Positions 6,800-12,971 of a DNA stretch of 46,807 bases are shown piece after piece. The DNA is taken from assembly GCF_000155615.1 (NCBI RefSeq), contig NZ_DS989915.1, positions 838,688 through 885,494 of the forward strand. The letters are read 5' to 3'. Source of the stretch: Alcanivorax sp. DG881. GTDB lineage: Bacteria > Pseudomonadota > Gammaproteobacteria > Pseudomonadales > Alcanivoracaceae. Position 1 is the stretch's first letter; every line of letters begins with the position of its first letter. The notes beneath the pieces were generated by a model. The model made no database searches and was not told where the DNA came from. It saw only the letters and a list, made by a program, of their open reading frames with translations. Made by a program: the position numbers and the translations under genes.

Positions 6800-7920
6800 T
6801 CCAGATAGAGATAATGCTGCCAGCTCATCATTCTCAGCAGAATCTGACGCATAACCGCCACATGATGAACATGATCTGAATAAACCGCAGCCTGGGCACT
6901 GACACCCAATGGAAGTGAATCCACCGCATCGCTTTTCTCGATTTCAATCACCGTCAGTGTTTCATTATCCATGCGCTGAAAGGCTTCCCCACCAACCAGC
7001 GCTTGTCCCGCTGCCAGTTGAGATTCGGCAATAGTAGGCAGCACTTCGATCAGCTTGGCACTAAAGACCTGCCCAGGCAGGGAAGTAAACGTTAGTTCAG
7101 CCTCATACCCCGGCTGCAGCCGCAACAGGGATTGCTGTCGAAACGCCGCAACAAAACGGCGCTCCTGATCACTGACGAAGTTGGCCAGTGGCTTCAGGGG
7201 CAGAGGCACCGCCATCATCCCCGGCAACACCGCCAATTGCGTGACAAAACCATCGGTCGGTGCCCTGATGACGGTGTTTTCCAGGTTGAACCGGGCTTCT
7301 TCGAGTTGCGCTTTAACCGCGGCCACGGAAGGGTCATCACCATCCACAGAACCATTCAACTCGGTCTCTGCTTTTGCTAAAGCAGCTTTCGCCGCGTCCA
7401 AGTCCGCGCTGGTCGCCACGGTGCGTTCAAACTGCGTATCAATTTGCTGCTTGCTGAAGGCGGTGGGCGCGCCTTCGTAACGACGTAATTTATGTAGCGC
7501 CTGATCCCGTTCAGCCGTGGCCTGGCTAACTTTGGCCCGAGCCTGCGCCACTGCGGCCACATTACCCTGGGCCAGCTGGCCCATGTCAGCCAGTTGCGCT
7601 TCCAGCTGCGCCACTCTTGCCTCAAAGCGCGTACTGTCCAGCACCACCAGTGGCTCACCCTGCTTCACCCGGGTGTTGGCCTTCACCGGCACCTCAAGCA
7701 CCCGTGCCCGCACTTCCGATACAAGCGGCGTCACCACATACACCTGGCGGACCTTGTTGGTGAACGGGTGGTTGTAATTCATCAGCAGTACCAGCCCGCC
7801 CACCAGCACAATGCCACCCAGTACCGCAGTGGGGACGGTCCATTTATTCAGCGGCACTTTGAATACTTTGAAGATAAAAATACAGATAGCGGCATACGTC
7901 AGAAGTAACAGGGTTTCCAT
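6793..7920 (-). CDS. HlyD-type membrane fusion protein (YiaV-like)
   Basis: A 375-residue periplasmic adaptor anchored by one N-terminal helix (about 5-50 contains two hydrophobic stretches). VRARVLEVPVKANTRVKQGEPL and DGFVTQLAVLPGMM are the two halves of the biotinyl-lipoyl domain, separated by a long coiled-coil hairpin (about 110-215, rich in A, Q, E, K). A beta-barrel follows. Such adaptors work with inner-membrane transporters. The partner upstream is a DUF3302 protein whose stop overlaps this start (base 7920), the same pairing as E. coli yiaW-yiaV. The transported substrate is not known. Confidence 0.9.
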   Translation of the reverse strand: METLLLLTYAAICIFIFKVFKVPLNKWTVPTAVLGGIVLVGGLVLLMNYNHPFTNKVRQVYVVTPLVSEVRARVLEVPVKANTRVKQGEPLVVLDSTRFEARVAQLEAQLADMGQLAQGNVAAVAQARAKVSQATAERDQALHKLRRYEGAPTAFSKQQIDTQFERTVATSADLDAAKAALAKAETELNGSVDGDDPSVAAVKAQLEEARFNLENTVIRAPTDGFVTQLAVLPGMMAVPLPLKPLANFVSDQERRFVAAFRQQSLLRLQPGYEAELTFTSLPGQVFSAKLIEVLPTIAESQLAAGQALVGGEAFQRMDNETLTVIEIEKSDAVDSLPLGVSAQAAVYSDHVHHVAVMRQILLRMMSWQHYLYLDH

Positions 7921-8291
7921 TAGAGAGTGCCCCCGTCGTTATGCTCTTTCTTCTCTGCCAATGCCTGCTCCAGCAAGGTCAACCGTTCGGACTGCGCATC
8001 CAGTTTTTCCTGGAGCGCAGTGATTAGCGTCTCGTCGGTTCGCTGCTGCGCCTGAACCTGTTGAAAGCCCCAGCCACGCTCAGGCCGATACAGGGTGGCC
8101 CAGATCCACAGGAACGGCCACAGCACATGCAGCGTAAACAAGCTCACCCAGCCCGCCACATGAATCGCGTCCTGATGCGGATGATTACGGCTTTTGGCAA
8201 TATCGTATGGGATATCGTGAATAGCGATGATGCCGTAAAACAGCACCAGCCCCACAAAAACCAGCAGGCCAAGGGCCACGTAACTCAACAT
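7920..8291 (-). CDS. DUF3302 inner-membrane protein (YiaW-like)
   Basis: A 123-residue protein with two membrane segments (about 3-24 and 44-66), the conserved IHDIPYDIAKSRNHPHQDAI loop between them, and a C-terminal coiled coil (about 78-118). It overlaps the following HlyD gene by one base, so the two are translated together. This pair is conserved across gammaproteobacteria. AAAAAGGAC lies upstream of the ATG. A TGCTAGCAT motif 54-62 bases upstream could be an extended -10. Confidence 0.85.
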   Translation of the reverse strand: MLSYVALGLLVFVGLVLFYGIIAIHDIPYDIAKSRNHPHQDAIHVAGWVSLFTLHVLWPFLWIWATLYRPERGWGFQQVQAQQRTDETLITALQEKLDAQSERLTLLEQALAEKKEHNDGGTL

Positions 8292-8344
8292 TCCGGCCGT
8301 CCTTTTTCGTTATTAACCGCGACCCCTTCCGGCCGCCAGTATCA

Positions 8345-8353
8345 ATGCTAGCA
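8345..8353 (-). promoter_or_regulatory. Possible extended -10 element (TGCTAGCAT)
   Basis: On the minus strand CCGGTTTCTGCTAGCATTG lies upstream of the DUF3302-HlyD pair. A near-identical sequence (CCGGTTTTTGCTAGCATTG) is upstream of the small gene at 44438-44722. The TGC before TAGCAT fits an extended -10. No good -35 is visible at either site. Confidence 0.3.
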
Positions 8354-8373
8354 GAAACCGGCGCGGTACCGGA

Positions 8374-9189
8374 TTAAAGATCCTGCCCGCAGCCACTGTA
8401 CAGCGTGCCATTGCGCGTGACTTTCACCTGATAAGGGAAGGCCTCTCCACTCATCACGTCTTCACACGGCTGCTCGCTGATTTCCACTTTCAAGGCGCCG
8501 GTCTCCGTACTCGCCATGTAAATGGTTTCCGTCCCTTCGGTTTTGGCCCCCGGATTCGGCGTCGTCATGCTGCTATTGCCGTAGTCCCACACAAAGACCA
8601 GCCGTTTCTCCGGGTAAACAGCCAGGTGCCACCCCGGTTCGTTACCGGCCGCCCAGAAACTGGCCCCATCCGCTTTGGCCTGCGCTTTACTGCTAGCGGG
8701 CTGGGCCTGGGCTTCTGCATCGACGCGCTCCAGCATGACTGTCATGTTCTGGTTCGCTTCCTTGTCGCCCAGTTCCACCGTGTGCCGCTGAGTCGTCGTC
8801 CAAAGCAAACGCCCATCACCATCACGAATCTCCGCACGCACTGCATATGCCATCGGATGGTCGTTATCGGCGAAAGACTTGTCATAGCGTAACGCGAAAG
8901 GCACCGGCACATTTCCAGGGTTATCAATATGTTGTTCAGCGATCATTCTGGCCGGGACATCCATCCGGGATACATCGGCCAGCGTTACCGTTACGGTTGC
9001 TTCCGGCGGCATCGCCATGCGCTCGCGATACATGACTTTCCCCGCGAGCACGCGTTGCTGGGCGTTTTCCTGTTTCGCCCGATCATCCGGCAAACCTTGC
9101 GCATCAGGTTCTGGCTGATCACAACCGGCAAGGGCCAAAGCAGCCCCCAGCAATAGTGAAGAAAGGAGGGCATGGGTTCTGGTCATCAT
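8374..9189 (-). CDS. Lipoprotein with YbaY-like domain and C-terminal COG3650-like domain
   Basis: A 271-residue lipoprotein. The signal peptide ends in the lipobox LALAGC; the +2 residue is Asp, which in enteric bacteria would favour inner-membrane retention. Residues about 50-160 (GKVMYRERMAMPPEATVTVTLADVS ... YAVRAEIRDGDGRLLWTT, written here in part) match the YbaY/YscW-type beta-sandwich. The C-terminal part, starting FWAAGNEPGWHLAVYPEK and containing two cysteines, resembles the COG3650/META-like lipoprotein domain. I chose the ATG at 9189 because GAGGA lies 7 bases upstream and the signal peptide then starts correctly. Role unknown. Confidence 0.82.
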   Translation of the reverse strand: MMTRTHALLSSLLLGAALALAGCDQPEPDAQGLPDDRAKQENAQQRVLAGKVMYRERMAMPPEATVTVTLADVSRMDVPARMIAEQHIDNPGNVPVPFALRYDKSFADNDHPMAYAVRAEIRDGDGRLLWTTTQRHTVELGDKEANQNMTVMLERVDAEAQAQPASSKAQAKADGASFWAAGNEPGWHLAVYPEKRLVFVWDYGNSSMTTPNPGAKTEGTETIYMASTETGALKVEISEQPCEDVMSGEAFPYQVKVTRNGTLYSGCGQDL

Positions 9190-9283
9190 GGGCGTATCCT
9201 CAAGTTGGGCTTTATCATCAGACTCAACGGCAGAAGCCCGGTTCCACCGCTTTTCACACCAGTAAAACGAAGCGAGCACAAAA

Positions 9284-9303
9284 AAGCAGCCCTCAGGCTG
9301 CTT
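9284..9303 (-). terminator. Intrinsic terminator of ohr
   Basis: An 8-bp stem (AAGCAGCC / GGCTGCTT) with a 4-base loop; on the minus strand it is followed by a T-run. It sits just past ohr. A second, imperfect hairpin (9319-9346, arms GAAAAC/GTTTTC) precedes it. Confidence 0.8.
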
Positions 9304-9355
9304 CTTTTACGCTTTATTGAAAACACCTCCGCAAGGGGGCGTTTTCAGAGGCTTC

Positions 9356-9784
9356 CTAGACCGTCACCACCAGTTCCACGTCGATATTGCCACGAGTGGC
9401 ATTGGAGTACGGGCAAACCTGATGTGCATTTTCCACCAGCGTTTGCGCTTCGCTTTTCTCCAGGCCTGGAATATGGACATTCAGTGTGGCCTGAATCCCG
9501 AAGCCTCCACCCAGCGGGCCAATGCCGACCTGCCCGGTAATCGACGTCTCATCTGGCAGTGCCACCTTGGCTTTCCCGGCAACCAGTTTCAAGGCACCAA
9601 GAAAACAGGCGGAATACCCTGCCGCAAACAGCTGCTCCGGGTTCGTGCCTTCGCCACCCGAACCGCCCAACGCTTTCGGCGTGGCCAGCTTTACATTCAG
9701 CTGGCCATCATCGCTGGTCGCCTTGCCATCTCGACCACCGGTGGCCGTTGCCTTCGCTTCGTACAGTACTTTTTCCAGGCTCAT
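9356..9784 (-). CDS. ohr: Organic hydroperoxide resistance protein
   Basis: A thiol peroxidase of about 142 residues that reduces organic (fatty-acid) hydroperoxides in the cytoplasm. Both active-site cysteines are present, in [10 protein letters not shown] (about residue 60) and [11 protein letters not shown] (about 124), and the [10 protein letters not shown] and NPEQLFAAG signatures are intact. Three ATG codons stand in a row (9790, 9787, 9784); AAGGAG is best spaced (7 bases) from the third, giving [10 protein letters not shown]. The regulator gene ohrR is upstream in the same orientation, and a 14-bp palindrome matching the one before ohrR lies about 34 bases upstream. Confidence 0.95.
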   Translation of the reverse strand: MSLEKVLYEAKATATGGRDGKATSDDGQLNVKLATPKALGGSGGEGTNPEQLFAAGYSACFLGALKLVAGKAKVALPDETSITGQVGIGPLGGGFGIQATLNVHIPGLEKSEAQTLVENAHQVCPYSNATRGNIDVELVVTV

Positions 9785-9817
9785 CATCATTCTCCTTGCA
9801 GTTTCATCACGCTACTT

Positions 9818-9831
9818 AATAGCGCGCTATT
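9818..9831. promoter_or_regulatory. Probable OhrR operator of ohr
   Basis: Perfect palindrome AATAGCGCGCTATT upstream of ohr. It matches the ohrR-upstream palindrome at 9 of 12 core positions, giving the shared form ATAGNGCNCTAT. Operator assignment is by position and similarity of the two sites. Confidence 0.7.
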
Positions 9832-9882
9832 TATTTATCCGTAAAAAAGGACAAAAGTCATTGCTCAATGGTCTTTGCCGTC

Positions 9883-10347
9883 TCAGTTAGCCAGGTCGTT
9901 GCTCGCCAGCCGGCGACGCAGCGAATGCAGATCATTGCGAAGCTGCAATAACTGGTCCGGCTCACACCGGGTTGAACAAAGTATGGCTTCGGGAACCGCT
10001 TCTGCAGATTTCCGCAGTTTTTTTCCTTGCCCGGTCAGCCGAATTTCTACCTGCCTTTCATCCGCCCGGGAGCGAGCGCGCTGCACCAGCTCGGCGGTCT
10101 CCAAACGCTTCAACAGGGGTGTCAACGTGGCGGAATCCAGATACAGCCGCTCACCGATTTCCGACACGGACTGACCATCTTTCTCCCACAACACCATCAT
10201 CACCAGGTATTGGGGGTACGTGAGCCCAAGCGTCTTCAGCAGCTTGCGGTAGACCTTGTTCATCGCCAGCTGGGCGGAATACAGGGCAAAGCAGACCTGC
10301 ATATCCAGGTCGAGCAATGTAGTGTCAGATTCAGCGTCTTTACTCAT
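9883..10347 (-). CDS. ohrR: Peroxide-sensing MarR-type repressor OhrR
   Basis: A 154-residue winged-helix repressor. Cys19 in DMQVCFALYSAQLAMNKVY is the conserved peroxide-sensing cysteine; oxidation of it releases OhrR from DNA and induces ohr. TYPQYLVMMVLWEKDGQSV and the LYLDSATLTPLLKRLE recognition helix with the RSRADERQVEIRLT wing are all present. It also has a C-terminal cysteine (about 125), like the two-cysteine OhrR type that forms an intermolecular disulfide. A 20-bp near-palindrome 10 bases upstream of the start suggests autorepression. Confidence 0.94.
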   Translation of the reverse strand: MSKDAESDTTLLDLDMQVCFALYSAQLAMNKVYRKLLKTLGLTYPQYLVMMVLWEKDGQSVSEIGERLYLDSATLTPLLKRLETAELVQRARSRADERQVEIRLTGQGKKLRKSAEAVPEAILCSTRCEPDQLLQLRNDLHSLRRRLASNDLAN

Positions 10348-10356
10348 AGCGCCATA

Positions 10357-10376
10357 TTAAATAGTGCACTATCTAA
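10357..10376. promoter_or_regulatory. Probable OhrR operator of ohrR
   Basis: TTAAATAGTGCACTATCTAA is a 20-bp palindrome with a single mismatched pair, ending 10 bases before the ohrR ATG. Its core matches the palindrome before ohr. Confidence 0.7.
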
Positions 10377-10780
10377 TTGCAAACTTTCCAGAAAGCATCA
10401 TTCCAGCGTGAAGTTGCTGGCGCCTGAAACCCGATGACTGTTGGAATAACCGAAACCCCCTTTAACCGTGACCAATGAGGACACTTTCCCCGTTGTTTTA
10501 ATCGTCAGGCAGCGGTTATCAGGCAGGCGTCCGACTTTATCTGCGGAACAAGCCAGCCTACGGGAATTCCCTCGCTTGCCGAGGTTCGTCCCTCAAGAGG
10601 AATTATTCGCTTCGCTCCCCCTTTGGGCAGCACGGAACTACGTTCCTACAGCGCCGCGGTAGCAGGGTTTCGTTTTCTGTTTGTGTGGTTTCGCGTCTGG
10701 CATTCGGCATTGAGCGTCATGCAAAGTGCGGGAGGTTCATAGTAAGCCTGTTAAAAGGCCAGGGGACCGCTGAATAACTC
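10377..10780. other. Long intergenic region with dispersed repeat
   Basis: I see no convincing gene here. A dispersed repeat occupies 10583-10650: GGTTCGTCCCTCAAGAGGAA, then TTATTCGCTTCGCTC, and an end with TTCCTACAGCG. Its core is repeated at 44318-44360, and its first 20 bases occur exactly inverted at 44174-44193. A short 7-bp repeat (TGGCATT CGGCATT, 10698-10711) follows. Short open frames here have no family features. Confidence 0.6.
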
Positions 10781-10781
10781 C

Positions 10782-10806
10782 AAAAAAAGCCCGCCAAAAG
10801 GCGGGC
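10782..10806 (-). terminator. Intrinsic terminator of the porin gene
   Basis: 7-bp GC stem (GCCCGCC / GGCGGGC) with a 4-base loop and, on the minus strand, a run of seven T. It lies about 60 bases past the porin stop codon. Confidence 0.85.
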
Positions 10807-10833
10807 AACTGTTACTTGCGTCGAGGAAAGTCT

Positions 10834-10867
10834 GCTCAGGCAGTCGGAGCTGCCTGAGCTTTTTTTA
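10834..10867 (+). terminator. Terminator-like hairpin facing the porin end
   Basis: Perfect 10-bp stem (GCTCAGGCAG / CTGCCTGAGC), 6-base loop, followed on the plus strand by a T-run. As drawn it would stop transcription entering from the left. For porin mRNA it is a stable 3' stem directly after the stop codon, before the main terminator. Confidence 0.65.
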
Positions 10868-10868
10868 T

Positions 10869-11873
10869 TTAGAACTTGTGTTCCATACCGATACCGAAGA
10901 TGGTTTCTTCAGTGTCAGCCAGATCGAACTCAAGCTGTGTACCGTAAGCGTAGACTTTGCTGGCTTTGGCCAGTTTGTAGTCTGCACCCAGGCTTACCTG
11001 AGTCGCTTCTTCGTCGGACACATCACCTTCGGTCATACCGTACTGGGCTTTCAGCTTCACACGATCAATCTTGAAAGCACCGCTCAGGATGTAAGAGGTT
11101 TCTTCACCGTCCGCTTCAGTTTCTTCAGCAGTCTGGAACAGCGCGCCAACTTCAAAGTTACCCGGCTTCAGGCCAAGAGCCACACGAGTGATGTCGATGG
11201 CTGGGCTGGTACCGGTTTCATCGGTGATCAGCTCGTCGGTCATGTCCGCATCGTGAGAGATGGCACCGTAGAACATGTCTTTTTCAGCAACCAGAGACAC
11301 AGAGATGGTGTCAGCCAGGCCGGTTTCCGGATCGCCGTCGCCGTCGATGTCGTTGTTTTCTGCAGGAATGAATGCAGCGTTCAGGGTTACGAGGTCACCC
11401 AGAGCAGGCGTGCTGTACTGGATGATGTTGGAAACCCGGTTTTCGCCGGACAGGACGTTCTTGATATCACCGCCGATATCGTTGAACTGGTCGATTTTGC
11501 CCTGGGCTTTCTTGGTGGGGGTATCGAATTTACCCGCCTTCAGGGTACCGAAGCCACCTTTCAAACCACCGTAGATGTTACGCTGGGTGAAGGTCTGGCC
11601 GCTTTTATCACCATCGTCAACGCTGATTTCGAACTCAGCCTGGTAGATAGCTTTCAGGCCAGCCACGTCCAGATCGAAATCACCTTTAACACCCAGGCGT
11701 GAAGCGTTGCTGTTCAGCTCCCAAGCATCTTCGCTGGGGTTTACGCCATCATCAAACTCTGCGTTTTCCAGGGAAACGTTAACTTTACCGTAAACAGTCG
11801 GGCCATCGGCCAGGGCCAGGCTAGGCATAGCTACGGCAGCCCCCACAGCGATCGCAAGCAAATTCTTCTTCAT
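10869..11873 (-). CDS. Outer-membrane porin (Gram-negative porin family)
   Basis: A 334-residue trimeric-type beta-barrel porin that lets small hydrophilic solutes cross the outer membrane. Signal peptide MKKNLLAIAVGAAVAMPSLA, cleavage after ALA; mature start DGPTVYGKVNVSLE is the usual first strand. Alternating strands run throughout, with KAIYQAEFEI-type and RNIYGGLKGGFGTLKAGKFD segments typical of the family, and the chain ends in Phe (GIGMEHKF), the barrel-assembly signal. Acidic loops suit a marine habitat. AAGGAG is upstream of the ATG and codon use looks strongly biased, suggesting high expression. Substrate preference cannot be read. Confidence 0.92.
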   Translation of the reverse strand: MKKNLLAIAVGAAVAMPSLALADGPTVYGKVNVSLENAEFDDGVNPSEDAWELNSNASRLGVKGDFDLDVAGLKAIYQAEFEISVDDGDKSGQTFTQRNIYGGLKGGFGTLKAGKFDTPTKKAQGKIDQFNDIGGDIKNVLSGENRVSNIIQYSTPALGDLVTLNAAFIPAENNDIDGDGDPETGLADTISVSLVAEKDMFYGAISHDADMTDELITDETGTSPAIDITRVALGLKPGNFEVGALFQTAEETEADGEETSYILSGAFKIDRVKLKAQYGMTEGDVSDEEATQVSLGADYKLAKASKVYAYGTQLEFDLADTEETIFGIGMEHKF

Positions 11874-11935
11874 TCCAACACTCCTTCAATCAGGCAATAT
11901 TTTGTATGCAAAGTAACAGCGTGACTGAAACCCCA

Positions 11936-11964
11936 ACCAAGCGAGGTAACGTTTACTGCTTGGT
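11936..11964. promoter_or_regulatory. Inverted repeat in porin upstream region
   Basis: ACCAAGC (11936-11942) and GCTTGGT (11958-11964) are exact inverted copies 15 bases apart, about 65-90 bases upstream of the porin start. This could be an operator or a leader hairpin; no known regulator is identified. Confidence 0.35.
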
Positions 11965-12050
11965 GGCGCAGTATGGGGAGAGTGGATGACTGAAAAGTTT
12001 CTCTTATGTGAAGTTTTTATTTCACAGGAACAAGAAGGGGATCGGAGGGG

Positions 12051-12833
12051 TCAATCTGCAGATTTTTTCGCCTGTTTCCAGGCGGCTTCCAACGCATTTT
12101 CATCTAATGATTTCAAAGGGTTAGATTGTTCGCACTCCATGGTGCGAAAGCGCCGTTCAAACTTGTTGGTTGCCCGGCGAAGTGCCTGCTCCGGGTCGAT
12201 TTTCAGATGGCGTGACAGGTTTACAAGGGTAAAAAGCACATCGCCGAACTCATCTTCTATGGCCTCTTTGTGACCGTTTGAAAGGGCTTCGTCCAGCTCC
12301 GCCAGCTCCCGGTCAACCTGTTCACGTACGGGTTCCGGTGCGTGCCAGTCAAAGCCAACCTTGGCGGCTTTCTTCTGAATCTTGCCGGCCCGTTGCAGTG
12401 CAGGCAGGCCTTCCGGCACACCATCAATGGCGCTGGCGTGTTCGCGCCCCTTGCCGGCGCGTTCCTGTTCCTTGATCTGTTCCCAGTTAGCCTTTACCGC
12501 CTGCTCATCCCCCGCTTCGGTATCCGCAAAGACATGAGGGTGGCGCCGTACCATCTTGTCACACAGCACCTGAACCACTTCATTGAAATCGAACAGCCCC
12601 TGCTCTCGCGCCATTTGCGAATGGAAAACCACTTGCAGCAACAGGTCGCCCAACTCTTCCTTCAATTCCGGATAGTCCCGCTGGGCAATCGCCTCGGCCA
12701 CTTCGAAGGCTTCTTCAATGGTATAAGGCGCAATGGAATCGAAGTCCTGCTTGATATCCCACGGGCAGCCGGTTTCCGGGTCGCGCAGGCGGGACATGAT
12801 GGAGAGGAGGGAGTCGATGGGAGTAGTAGACAT
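12051..12833 (-). CDS. mazG: Nucleoside triphosphate pyrophosphohydrolase MazG
   Basis: A 260-residue enzyme that hydrolyses (d)NTPs to NMP and PPi, and is linked to the stringent response. Both MazG repeats are visible: the first with the metal-binding EEAFEVAEAI and KEELGDLLLQVVFHSQMA, the second with ELAELDEAL and EDEFGDVLFTLVNLSRHL. Signature start GCPWDIKQDF. I chose ATG 12833, with AGGGGA upstream, over an in-frame ATG at 12857. It lies downstream of relA on the same strand, a common order in Pseudomonas-like genomes, but an AT-armed repeat now separates them. Confidence 0.95.
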   Translation of the reverse strand: MSTTPIDSLLSIMSRLRDPETGCPWDIKQDFDSIAPYTIEEAFEVAEAIAQRDYPELKEELGDLLLQVVFHSQMAREQGLFDFNEVVQVLCDKMVRRHPHVFADTEAGDEQAVKANWEQIKEQERAGKGREHASAIDGVPEGLPALQRAGKIQKKAAKVGFDWHAPEPVREQVDRELAELDEALSNGHKEAIEDEFGDVLFTLVNLSRHLKIDPEQALRRATNKFERRFRTMECEQSNPLKSLDENALEAAWKQAKKSAD

Positions 12834-12881
12834 GCTTTCCCCTGCTGATAGTGGCATGGCTTGCGAATCATGCAGAACCGG

Positions 12882-12956
12882 AATGAATAATTAATAACGA
12901 AAGGCAAAACCCTTGGCGCGGGCATGCCCTTCGGTTTTCGTTATTAACTATTCATT
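12882..12956. repeat. AT-armed intergenic element, copy 2 (best terminal repeats)
   Basis: A 75-bp element with 21-bp terminal inverted repeats (12882-12902 and 12936-12956) differing at one position: AATGAATARTTAATAACGAAA. The interior is GC-rich (GGCGCGGGCATGCCC). It lies between the 3' end of relA and the start of mazG; the right arm continues as ATTATCAATTATTAATT up to the relA stop codon. No coding capacity. Confidence 0.75.
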
Positions 12957-12971
12957 ATCAATTATTAATTG

